64,000 nt of DNA from JAHJQQ01 sp032907525 (GTDB lineage: Bacteria > Pseudomonadota > Gammaproteobacteria > Thiohalobacterales > Thiohalobacteraceae): positions 1 to 64,000 of the forward strand of contig JAJJPM010000181.1 in assembly GCA_032907525.1 (NCBI GenBank). The letters run 5' to 3'. The translations under genes were made by a program, and so were the position numbers. The notes under the pieces are model-generated. The model saw only the letters and a program-made list of their open reading frames with translations. It ran no database searches and had not been told where the DNA came from. Each line of letters begins with the position of its first letter. Positions within the stretch are counted from its first letter, which is position 1. Positions 56,840 to 64,000 of this stretch are shown piece after piece.

Positions 56840-58237
56840 TCAGAGGATGCCGGTTGCCGTCGTTGGCGCACGGTGCGTGCGGACGTGGGCGACGAAGCGC
56901 TCGGCCCAGCGGTGCCGCCGTGTGTCGCGCTGGTGGGTGTAGCAGGCCAGCAGATTCTTGTAGACGAAGCCGTCGTGTTGGCCGTCGATACCCGTGCCGC
57001 GCAGCACCCGGAAGGCGAAGCGGGCGCCGGGTGCCAGGTTGGTCAGCCCGGAATAGTGGAACTCATGGGCGGCGATGACCTCTCCGGAGGTGGGACCGGC
57101 CGGCCAGGGCATGGCGGCGGTCTCCTGCAGTTTGACGTAGCCGCGGCCCTGCGGCCGGTCGTGCATCTCGATGTCGCCGGGAATCACGCCGACCATGTCC
57201 GCATGCCGGCCTTTCCAGTGCAGGCTGCGGGCCAGGTACATCAGGCCGCCGCATTCGGCATAGGTCGGCAGGCCCTGTTCGATGGCGTTGCGTATCGCGG
57301 CGCGCATCTCACGGTTTTCCGCGAGACCTTCCATGCAGGTCTCGGGAAAGCCGCCGCCGATGAACAGGCCGTCGATGGCCGGCAGCCTGCGGTCGTGCAG
57401 GGTGTCGATCGGCACCAGCTCGGCACCGGCGCGCTCGAGCGCGGCGAGGTCGTCCGGGTAATAGAAGCCGAAAGCCTCGTCGCGGGCGATGCCGATGCGC
57501 ACCTTGGCGCCCGGGGCCGCAGACGGGACGAAGGGCGGCTCCGCCGGCAGCGTCGGGGCGGTCGCGGCGGTGGCGCGGATGCGATCCAGATCGACCTGCC
57601 GGCCGATAGTCTCGCCGATGTGCCGGATGCGGCCGATGGCCGCCGCGTGTTCGTTGCTGGGGATCAGGCCCAGATGGCGCTCGATGATCTCGAGGCTCGC
57701 GTCGCGGCCGACGGCGCCCACCACGGGCACATCGGTGTAGTGCTCGATCACCGCGCGCAGCTTCGACTCGTGCCGGCCCCCTCCCAGCTGGTTGAGGATC
57801 ACGCCGGCGATCCGCACGTCGCGATCGAAGGCCTGGTAACCGAGGATCAGCGGGGCGATCCCACGCGTCATGCCGCGCGCATCGATCACCAGTATGACCG
57901 GCGCCTGCAGCAGTTTGGCCAGCGCGGCGTTGCTGTTGCTGCCGTCGAGATCCAGGCCGTCATACAGCCCTTTGTTGCCCTCGATGAGCGCGAGATCGGC
58001 CTGCGCCGCGTAATGGCCCACCGTGGCGAGGATCTCGTCCCGCTCCATGGTGTAGAAATCGAGGTTATGGCACGGCGCACCGGAGGCCTGTCCCAGCCAC
58101 ATCGGATCGATGTAGTCGGGTCCTTTCTTGAAGGGCTGTATACGCACGCCCTGGGCGCGGAAGGCCGCGCACAGGCCGAGCGTCACGGTGGTCTTGCCGG
58201 AGGATTTGTGGGCGGCGGAGACGAGCAGATGGGCCAT
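56840..58237 (-). CDS. dsrN: DsrN, cobyrinate a,c-diamide synthase-like sirohaem amidase
   Basis: 465-residue glutamine amidotransferase of the CobB/CbiA family, thought to convert sirohaem to siro(haem)amide for DsrAB. The N-terminal P-loop-like AAHKSSGKTTVTLGL (about 8-22) and QPFKKGPDYIDPMWL identify the ATP domain; the ATG at 58237 is right before it. The C-terminal triad-type amidotransferase has GLFIGGGFPETCMEGL and LPTYAECGGLMYLARS with the nucleophilic Cys. The dsr context separates it from a cobalamin enzyme. It follows dsrP after an 85-base gap containing a hairpin. Confidence 0.93.
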   Translation of the reverse strand: MAHLLVSAAHKSSGKTTVTLGLCAAFRAQGVRIQPFKKGPDYIDPMWLGQASGAPCHNLDFYTMERDEILATVGHYAAQADLALIEGNKGLYDGLDLDGSNSNAALAKLLQAPVILVIDARGMTRGIAPLILGYQAFDRDVRIAGVILNQLGGGRHESKLRAVIEHYTDVPVVGAVGRDASLEIIERHLGLIPSNEHAAAIGRIRHIGETIGRQVDLDRIRATAATAPTLPAEPPFVPSAAPGAKVRIGIARDEAFGFYYPDDLAALERAGAELVPIDTLHDRRLPAIDGLFIGGGFPETCMEGLAENREMRAAIRNAIEQGLPTYAECGGLMYLARSLHWKGRHADMVGVIPGDIEMHDRPQGRGYVKLQETAAMPWPAGPTSGEVIAAHEFHYSGLTNLAPGARFAFRVLRGTGIDGQHDGFVYKNLLACYTHQRDTRRHRWAERFVAHVRTHRAPTTATGIL

Positions 58238-58256
58238 TTTGAATAGATACAAGTTT

Positions 58257-58305
58257 CAAGATACAAGATACAAGTCGAAAACAGTGCTGTTTGACTTGTA
58301 TCTTG
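58257..58305. repeat. Hairpin-forming CAAGATA repeat inside the dsrP-dsrN gap
   Basis: caagatacaagtc (58264-58276) and gacttgtatcttg (58293-58305) are a perfect 13-base inverted repeat. The loop adds a six-base pairing (aaacag with ctgttt, 58279-58284 and 58287-58292). A further caagata unit lies just before it (from 58257) and a degenerate catcttgcac after it (58313-58322). Confidence 0.8.
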
Positions 58306-58322
58306 TACCGTGCATCTTGCAC

Positions 58323-59528
58323 CTAGTCGTGACCAGGGACCACCGAATCTTCCAGAGATTCCGGCAGGAAGGCGAGAACCTTGACTCCGACGGCGACCGC
58401 CAGGAGGGCGATGCCGAAGCCGCCGATGCCGAGCAGGAACTCCGGCAGGCTGGGCGTGTAGGTGTTGACGACGCCGTCGCTGAAGCTGCTGGTGACTTCC
58501 ATGCCCGGGAACAGCGCGAGCGGGTAGGCCTGCCCGCCGATCAGGATGACGTACATCTGCACCAGGCCGCCGAGGATCACCAGGGCGCTGGCCCAACCGA
58601 TGACCGTGCGGGACTTGCCGAGTGTCGGATGATAGATCATTGCCAGCGGCAGCAGGCTGCCGATCAGGATCTGGCCGATCCAGAACAGCTGGGTGTAAAT
58701 GCCGCCGTCGAGGAGCAGGAAGCGCTCCACGCCGTGGTGTTCGGTGGCATACAGATTGGTGATGTGGAAGGCGATGACGAAATAGAGCACCGCTGCCACG
58801 AACACGCCCAGCAGGTTCTTGAGCCGGAACAGCAACCGGTCGCCCAGCGGCCGCGCGGTCCAGCGGAAGGCGGCCATCAGCACCAGGATGAAGATGGCAA
58901 GGCCGAACGAAAAGGACATGATCACGAACATGGGCGCCATGATCGCCGCATCATAGGCCTCGCGGGCGACCAGGAAGCCGAAGATGGAACCGGTACCGGT
59001 GGTCAGTGCCAGTCGCCAGATGAAGGCGAAGAAGCCGGCAGCCGGAGTGAAGCGGTTCATCTTGCGCTCCATCATCATCCACAGATACACGGCCACGATG
59101 GCCATGAAGCCTGTGTAGAGGAAGATGTTCCAGGCGAAGATCGACTTGAAGTTGTAGTAGGTCATGGCCACGATCAGACGGTCGGGACGACCGAGATCGA
59201 GCACCAGAACGGAAAGACCGCCGACCAGCAGGGCGATCGCCAGGAGGCCCGACAGCCGGGCGAGCGGCTTGTAGGGCGCCTTGTGGAATACCGAGCTGAT
59301 GGAGGCGACGTTGAGTGCCCCGGACGCGGCCACGATCAGGAAAACGGCGAAGACGTGCGGCGTGCCCCAGACGATCTGGTTGTTCATGCCGGTGACGTAG
59401 TGGCCGTGATGCTCCATATAGTAGGCGGCGCCCAGGCCGACGAGCACCACGGTCGCCAGCAGTGCCAGCAGGCCGTAGTAGCCGGTGCCGTTGTTCAGAA
59501 CTTCGCGGAAGTGAGTTTTTTCTTTCAT
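58323..59528 (-). CDS. dsrP: DsrP, NrfD-like membrane subunit of DsrMKJOP
   Basis: 401-residue integral membrane quinone-interacting subunit with about ten helices, of the NrfD/PsrC family. Segments include NNQIVWGTPHVFAVFLIVAASGALN and LDLGRPDRLIVAMTYYNFKSIFAWN; the conserved Asp-Leu-Gly-Arg-Pro-x-Arg sits near the quinone site. TGTGSIFGFLVAREAYDAA is also typical. It lies 41 bases downstream of dsrO. Together with J and O it forms the membrane/periplasmic part of the complex that links DsrC redox chemistry to the quinone pool. Confidence 0.95.
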   Translation of the reverse strand: MKEKTHFREVLNNGTGYYGLLALLATVVLVGLGAAYYMEHHGHYVTGMNNQIVWGTPHVFAVFLIVAASGALNVASISSVFHKAPYKPLARLSGLLAIALLVGGLSVLVLDLGRPDRLIVAMTYYNFKSIFAWNIFLYTGFMAIVAVYLWMMMERKMNRFTPAAGFFAFIWRLALTTGTGSIFGFLVAREAYDAAIMAPMFVIMSFSFGLAIFILVLMAAFRWTARPLGDRLLFRLKNLLGVFVAAVLYFVIAFHITNLYATEHHGVERFLLLDGGIYTQLFWIGQILIGSLLPLAMIYHPTLGKSRTVIGWASALVILGGLVQMYVILIGGQAYPLALFPGMEVTSSFSDGVVNTYTPSLPEFLLGIGGFGIALLAVAVGVKVLAFLPESLEDSVVPGHD

Positions 59529-59569
59529 GACGACCGTTGTTCCTGTCTCTCAGTGCCGGAGGCGACGCA

Positions 59570-60331
59570 TCAGATGCCGCGGTAGCGGAGGCCCACGTTC
59601 AATCCGAGATCGGCCCGGATCTGGGTGCCGCCATGACGGGCGAGTTCCTGGGAGATGCGGCTGTCAGGATCGTTGAGATCACCGAACAGCATCGCCTCGT
59701 GGCCTTCGCTGTTGCAGGCCTCGGCGCAGGCCGGAACGGCATTCGCGCCGTCGCGGTCGACCCGATGCACGCACAGTGTGCAGCTCTCCACGGTGCCCTT
59801 GCCGCGCGGAGCGACCGGCAGCTGATCCTGCAGGTCTTCATGAATGAAGGAGCGTGCCTTGTAGGGGCAGGCCATCATGCAGTAGCGGCAGCCGATGCAG
59901 ATGTGCTTGTCCACCAGGACGATGCCGTCCGCACGCTTGAACGACGCGCCGGTGGGGCAGACGTCCACGCAGGGCGGGTGCTCGCAGTGCTGGCACATGA
60001 GCGGGAGCGACTTGGCGTAGCCGGTGGATTTGTCGCGGAGCTCCACTTTGCGGATCCACTGGGACTGCTGCTCAGGGGCGGAGTGCGTTTCCGTCTCGCC
60101 CCAGCCGTTTTCCGTCTTGCAACCGCGCACGCACGCGTCGCAACCTTTGCTGCACTTATTGGTGTCGATCAGCATCCCCCAGCGCTGTTCGCTGGAAACG
60201 GGCTGATCCGCCGGCTTGGCCTGCGCGACCTGGTGCAGCAGCACGCCGGGCGCAACCATCACGCCCGCGGCGGCGACGCTGCCGCCCAGGAACTGGCGGC
60301 GCGTCGTATCGATATCGTTCTTATGCGTCAT
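59570..60331 (-). CDS. dsrO: DsrO, periplasmic four-cluster ferredoxin subunit
   Basis: 253 residues, Tat-exported: TTRRQFLGGSVAAAG at 9-23, mature protein from about residue 39. Four Cys groups give up to four [4Fe-4S] clusters: CSKGCDACVRGC, CQHCEHPPCVDVCP, CIGCRYCMMACP and CTLCVHR with CAEAC near the end. The pattern matches DsrO/PhsB/PsrB. The ATG at 60331 shares its last base with the dsrJ stop, so they are tightly coupled. It carries electrons between DsrJ and DsrP. Confidence 0.95.
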   Translation of the reverse strand: MTHKNDIDTTRRQFLGGSVAAAGVMVAPGVLLHQVAQAKPADQPVSSEQRWGMLIDTNKCSKGCDACVRGCKTENGWGETETHSAPEQQSQWIRKVELRDKSTGYAKSLPLMCQHCEHPPCVDVCPTGASFKRADGIVLVDKHICIGCRYCMMACPYKARSFIHEDLQDQLPVAPRGKGTVESCTLCVHRVDRDGANAVPACAEACNSEGHEAMLFGDLNDPDSRISQELARHGGTQIRADLGLNVGLRYRGI

Positions 60332-60834
60332 TACAGCTTGCCCTCTGCGGCCAGCACGCCCAACGTGTCCGACGACACCGGCGTGTCGACCGAATTCTCG
60401 GTATGGTGGAACGTCTTGCCGCCCAACGGGTGGAAGGCGGTCTGTTTCACCGGCCGATCGGCATGGCACTGGAAGCAATCGATCTTCACCGCCGCGTAGG
60501 TGTGGCAGCCGGCGCAGAAATGCTCCGGATTGTCGATGCGCGCGACCTCACCGCTCTCGTCGGGCACGGCGTGACAGTTGATGCACTCCTCCAGGGCGTA
60601 CTGCCGGGTGCGGATGCCCTGGTGCATGGTCTCGTCGCGCTGATGCAGAATGTACTCCATGTGGTTCTTCCGCATCTCCTCCCTTGGCTCGACGCAGCCC
60701 TGCGTCTCGCTGTAGCGGGCGTTGGTCTTCACCTCGGGCAGGTGGTCATCGCTCTGGGCCGCCAGCGGGAGACCCAAGAGGGTCATCCCGGCAAGCAGGA
60801 TCAGAGACCGCAGATCACGCAACATCACGGCCAT
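60331..60834 (-). CDS. dsrJ: DsrJ, triheme cytochrome c
   Basis: 167 residues. The ATG at 60834 follows AGGAG with five bases between. An N-terminal signal or anchor (about 6-26, LAA-QS) is followed by three CxxCH motifs: CINCH (84-88), CAGCH (107-111) and CFQCH (120-124). Cys47 in TQGCVEPREEMRKNHMEYI corresponds to the cysteine that gives DsrJ its unusual His/Cys-ligated haem, proposed as a site of sulfur chemistry. Located in the periplasm with DsrO. Between dsrL and dsrO as in Allochromatium. Confidence 0.95.
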   Translation of the reverse strand: MAVMLRDLRSLILLAGMTLLGLPLAAQSDDHLPEVKTNARYSETQGCVEPREEMRKNHMEYILHQRDETMHQGIRTRQYALEECINCHAVPDESGEVARIDNPEHFCAGCHTYAAVKIDCFQCHADRPVKQTAFHPLGGKTFHHTENSVDTPVSSDTLGVLAAEGKL

Positions 60835-60855
60835 GTCCACTCCTGAAGTCAACGG

Positions 60856-62814
60856 TTACTCGCCCAGCGCCATGTCGATGTAGCCGGTCGGGCAGACATC
60901 GGCGCAGATGTGGCAGCCGACGCACTTCGCGTAGTCGGTGTCCACATAACGGCCGGTGGTGGCTTCCTTCTTCGGAACGCGGAAGATGGCATCCTGCGGG
61001 CAGTAGATCACGCAGTTGTCGCACTCGAAGCACAGACCGCAGCTCATGCAGCGCTTGGCCTCGGCGATGGCCTCGGCCTCGGGCAGGCTCTTGCGGCGTT
61101 CCTCGAAGTGGCCGAGCACCTCTTCGGAGCTCGGGCCGTATTCCTCGCGCTTGTGGCGCGGGGTGTAGGCGAAGTGGCCGAGGAACAGCTTGGTGTGCGG
61201 GATGATCTCCGCCTGCGAGCGGTCTTCGTAGTTGTGCACCGCCCACTTGCCGCTGGAGGTGCCGCGCAGGTCACCGAGCTCCTCGGCCTTGAATTCCTGC
61301 GGGGCCAGGCCGGCTTCACGCAGCTTGTCCAGCAGCTTGAAGTGGTGCTTGTCGACCTTCGGGCGCTTGACCTGTTCTTCGTGCTTCAGGTAGTGCTCGA
61401 TGCTCTCGGCGGCGATGGAGGCCTGGCCGATGGCGGTAGTCAGCAGATGCGGACGGATGATGTCGCCGGCGACGAAGTGGCCGGGTTTGCCGGGCACCTG
61501 GTAGAACTTGTCGGCGTCGATCAGGCCCTTGCCGTTGTTGAACGCTTCCAGACCGGTGAGGTCGCCGCCCTGACCGATGGCGGACACGATCAGGTCGCAC
61601 TCGATGTCGAATTCGGAGCCTTCGACCGGAACCGGACGGCCCTTGTCCAGGGTGCACTTGGCCATGCGCAGCGCCGTGGCGCGGCCGCTGGCGTCCTTCA
61701 CCAGAGCGACGGGCATGACTTCGTTGAGGATGGTCACGCCTTCCTGGAGGGCGTCGTGCACCTCGTGCTCGGTGGCGGTCATCTTGTCGCGCGGGAACAG
61801 AGCGGTGAGGGTGACGGTGGCACCTTCGCGGGCCGCCACGACGGCGGCGTCGTGAGCGGTGTAGCCGCCGATGACTTCCTCGGGACGGTCCTTCGGATTG
61901 ATGTTGCTGATCTTGCCCAGGCGGCGGGCCACGGACACGACGTCGATGGAGGTGTCGCCGCCACCCACGCAGACCACGCGGTCGGCGGTCACTTTCAGAT
62001 CGCCCTTGTTGAAGGCCTCCAGAAAGGCGACGCCGCTGACGCAGTTCGGGGTGCCGTCCCAGCCCTCGACGGGCAGGCCGCGGCCGGTCTTGCAGCCGAT
62101 GGTCCAGAGGATGGCGCCGAACTCCTTCTCGAGCTGCTCGACGCTCACGTCCTTGCCGACGCGGGTGTTGGTCCGGACTTCGACGTCGCCCATCTCGACG
62201 ATGCGCTCGATCTCGCGGTTCAGCACGTCACGCGGGGTACGGTAGCCCGGGATGCCGTAGCGCATCATGCCGCCGAGTTCGGCGTGGTCGTCGAAGATGC
62301 AGCTGCCGATGCCGCGGCGGCGCAGGTGATAGGCCGCGGCCATGCCGGCGGGACCGCCGCCGATGATGGCGACCTTCTTGTCGGTGATGAGGGCGGGCAC
62401 GTCGAACTTGTAGCCGTTCTGGAAGGCGGTATCGCCGATGAACTGCTCGACCGCGTTGATGCCGACGAAGTCCTCGACCTCGTTACGGTTGCAGCCGTCC
62501 TCGCACGGTGCCGGACACACGCGGCCCATCATGGACGGGAACGGGTTGGCATTGGTCAGGCGGCGGAAGGCGTATTCCTGCCAGCTCACGTCTTTCGGCG
62601 GCTTTTCCATGCCGCGGACGATCTGCAGCCAGCCGCGGATGTCTTCACCCGAGGGGCAGCTGCCCTGGCAGGGCGGGGTACGGTGCACATAGGTCGGGCA
62701 CTTGTGGGAATGGTCGCCCTTGAAGATGGCGTCGTGCCAGCTGCCCCATTTGTTGTCACCGTCCTTGAACTTGCGGAACGTAAGTTTCTGCATGTCGTCG
62801 CGAGAAGTTGCCAT
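60856..62814 (-). CDS. dsrL: DsrL, NAD(P)-linked iron-sulfur flavoprotein
   Basis: 652 residues, related to GltD-type oxidoreductases; essential in reverse-Dsr sulfur oxidation as the proposed electron acceptor partner of DsrAB/DsrC. The N-terminal Fe-S segment has CPTYVHRTPPCQGSCPSGED and GRVCPAPCEDGCNR. The FAD motif is IGGGPAGMAAAYHLRRRG, and the NAD(P) motif is VCVGGGDTSIDVVSVARR. The C-terminus has two [4Fe-4S] ferredoxin motifs, CMSCGLCFECDNCVIYCP and CVGCHICADVCP. dsrL is a marker of the oxidative pathway. It lies 74 bases downstream of dsrK and 21 bases upstream of dsrJ. Confidence 0.95.
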   Translation of the reverse strand: MATSRDDMQKLTFRKFKDGDNKWGSWHDAIFKGDHSHKCPTYVHRTPPCQGSCPSGEDIRGWLQIVRGMEKPPKDVSWQEYAFRRLTNANPFPSMMGRVCPAPCEDGCNRNEVEDFVGINAVEQFIGDTAFQNGYKFDVPALITDKKVAIIGGGPAGMAAAYHLRRRGIGSCIFDDHAELGGMMRYGIPGYRTPRDVLNREIERIVEMGDVEVRTNTRVGKDVSVEQLEKEFGAILWTIGCKTGRGLPVEGWDGTPNCVSGVAFLEAFNKGDLKVTADRVVCVGGGDTSIDVVSVARRLGKISNINPKDRPEEVIGGYTAHDAAVVAAREGATVTLTALFPRDKMTATEHEVHDALQEGVTILNEVMPVALVKDASGRATALRMAKCTLDKGRPVPVEGSEFDIECDLIVSAIGQGGDLTGLEAFNNGKGLIDADKFYQVPGKPGHFVAGDIIRPHLLTTAIGQASIAAESIEHYLKHEEQVKRPKVDKHHFKLLDKLREAGLAPQEFKAEELGDLRGTSSGKWAVHNYEDRSQAEIIPHTKLFLGHFAYTPRHKREEYGPSSEEVLGHFEERRKSLPEAEAIAEAKRCMSCGLCFECDNCVIYCPQDAIFRVPKKEATTGRYVDTDYAKCVGCHICADVCPTGYIDMALGE

Positions 62815-62888
62815 GCCTGTTCTCCTGTTAGGTGAACCCGGATGCCGGAATTCGTCTTTCGTATCTGTCGCGTTTGGATTTGTCGGGG

Positions 62889-64000
62889 TTACTGCTTGTC
62901 GCCCAACACGATGGCATTGCTCACCAGCTGGTGAACACTGACGATCTGGTCGAGCCGGAAGCCGTAGTAGGGCATGACCTTGGCGAACTGGCTCTTGCAG
63001 ATGGCACAGATAGCCGCCATATGGGTCACGCCGTGCTCTTCCACGACCTGCTTCAAGGCCTGCATGCGGGGCAGAGCGCCCTTCACGCGGACTTCCATCA
63101 GGTCGTCGGTCAACAAACCGCCGCCACCGCCACAGCAGAAGGTTCCTTCGTGGATGGTGTCGGCGGGCATATCATAAAAATGGTTGCAGCTGGCCTTGAT
63201 GATCTCGCGCGGGATCACGAACTGTCCGCCGGGCATGCTGCCCATGCGCGAGGCGCGCGCCACGTTGCAGGAATCGTGGTAGGTCAGGCGCATGTGATCG
63301 TTGGCCGACTTGTCCAGCGTCAGGGCGCCGCGCTGGATCAGATCGTAGGTGACCTCGCAGATATGCTGCGGCACCGGATAGCGCGGATCCAGGAAGTCGA
63401 ACGGTCCCGCCAGCGTGTTCAGGAAGCTGTAGGCGACGCGCCAGGCGTGGCCGCATTCGCCGAACACGATGCGCTTGACGCCGAGATCCAGAGCGGCCTC
63501 GCGGATGCGCAGGGCGACCTTGCGCATGTTCTCGTAGGAGCCGATGAACATGCCGAAGTTCGCTGCCTCGGAGGCGTGCGAACTCAGCGTCCAGCTCAGG
63601 CCTGCCTGATGGAAGACCTTGCCGTAGCCGATCAGGCCGTCCACATGGGGTTCGGCGAAGAAGTCGGCAGAGGGCGTCACCAGCAGGATGTCGGCCCCTT
63701 TCTCGTCCAGCGGATAACGGACGTCGACGCCGGTATCGTCCTTGACGTCCTCTTCGAGGCCCTCGAGGGTGTCACGCAGCGCGGGCTCGGGCAGGCCGAG
63801 ATTGTTGCCGATCTTGAAGACCTTGCCGATGATCTCGTTGCAGTACTTCTGACCGACGCCGACGGCGTCCATGATCTCGCGCGCGGCCATGGAGATTTCG
63901 GCGGTGTCGATGCCGTAAGGGCAGTAGACCGAGCAACGGCGGCATTGCGAGCACTGGTGATAATAACTGTACCAGTCGTCCAGCACCTCTTTGGTCAGGT
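62889..64000 (-). CDS. dsrK: DsrK, HdrD-like catalytic subunit (partial, runs off the window)
   Basis: C-terminal 370 residues of a protein usually near 550-590; the frame remains open to the last base, so the 5' part and probably dsrM lie outside. An Fe-S motif HQCSQCRRCSVYCPYGID is followed by two CCG-type domains. The first includes FGECGHAWRVAY and TYHDSCNVARASRMG, and the second FCCGGGGGLLTDDL and AAICAICKSQF; they coordinate the special cluster that handles DsrC disulfide or trisulfide, as in HdrB/HdrD. Cytoplasmic face of DsrMKJOP. The Val codon at 63986 is not a start. Confidence 0.94.
   Translation of the reverse strand, partial: LTKEVLDDWYSYYHQCSQCRRCSVYCPYGIDTAEISMAAREIMDAVGVGQKYCNEIIGKVFKIGNNLGLPEPALRDTLEGLEEDVKDDTGVDVRYPLDEKGADILLVTPSADFFAEPHVDGLIGYGKVFHQAGLSWTLSSHASEAANFGMFIGSYENMRKVALRIREAALDLGVKRIVFGECGHAWRVAYSFLNTLAGPFDFLDPRYPVPQHICEVTYDLIQRGALTLDKSANDHMRLTYHDSCNVARASRMGSMPGGQFVIPREIIKASCNHFYDMPADTIHEGTFCCGGGGGLLTDDLMEVRVKGALPRMQALKQVVEEHGVTHMAAICAICKSQFAKVMPYYGFRLDQIVSVHQLVSNAIVLGDKQ

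Noticed and set aside
56840..58237. Calling this cobyrinic acid a,c-diamide synthase of cobalamin synthesis
   Set aside because: No other cobalamin gene is nearby and it lies between dsrP and dsrR, the dsrN position.
63984..63986. Possible dsrK start codon (GTG)
   Set aside because: The frame continues upstream to the window edge and the family N-terminus is much longer; it is an internal Val codon.

Overview
The window is GC-rich, gene-dense chromosome from a sulfur-oxidising gammaproteobacterium, most likely a Chromatiales/Ectothiorhodospiraceae-like chemolithoautotroph. This placement rests on flavocytochrome c sulfide dehydrogenase genes (fccAB) at the left edge, a reverse-type dissimilatory sulfite reductase locus in the order dsrK-L-J-O-P-N-R at the right edge, and many housekeeping genes of gammaproteobacterial type (hflD, clpS-clpA-infA, bpt, aat, pepN, cysG, purB). 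I saw no insertion sequence, prophage, integrase, CRISPR array, rRNA or tRNA.

Layout. 1-4.1 kb: fccB and fccA (-), a DUF5658 membrane protein, a Cys-rich secreted protein and a PEP/VPLPA-CTERM surface protein ending in a clear terminator. 4.1-12.3 kb: a complete nine-gene V/A-type ATPase operon on the minus strand (G/H-C-I-K-F-E-A-B-D in transcription order) with a recognisable promoter. 12.5-15 kb: hsp20, then a short secretin-like periplasmic protein, a DUF7931-like protein and a GNAT acetyltransferase. 15-22.4 kb: purB, acnA, hflD, mnmA, a secreted protein with a Cys/His/Asp triad, and a NudJ-type Nudix hydrolase, all minus. 22.7-25.3 kb: a DUF302 protein, an isocitrate dehydrogenase with NAD-type cofactor residues, and a cold-shock protein. 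25.7-32.1 kb: the N-degron module (clpS, clpA, then on the minus strand a CBS protein, infA, bpt, aat and a GNAT/DUF482 protein). 32-41 kb: trxB, ald, ftsK, lolA, rarA, crcB-DUF190 and serS. 41-46.8 kb: polX, a DUF2189 membrane protein, a SixA-like phosphatase, a diguanylate cyclase and two unknown proteins. 47-53.5 kb: a tandem-fused DsrC/TusE-like protein, pepN, an outer-membrane protein, cysG and an S24-like protein. 53.4-64 kb: a rhodanese, a NarL/NarX-type two-component pair, and the dsr genes, with dsrK running off the right edge.

How they fit. Sulfide would be oxidised in the periplasm by FccAB. Sulfur delivered to the cytoplasm would be oxidised by reverse DsrAB (outside the window), with DsrC-linked trisulfide reduced or oxidised through DsrKJOP and DsrL. 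CysG supplies sirohaem, DsrN amidates it, and DsrR is an assembly factor. The rhodanese and the Cys-rich GAF kinase/NarL regulator next to dsr are plausible sulfur-relay and regulatory partners. The most unusual protein is the 258-residue double DsrC/TusE domain with a single cysteine. Other points worth attention are the NAD-type Icd, the V-type ATPase, several families of short-period inverted repeats in gene gaps (one inside the dsr operon), and a regulator-like S24 domain lacking its catalytic lysine.
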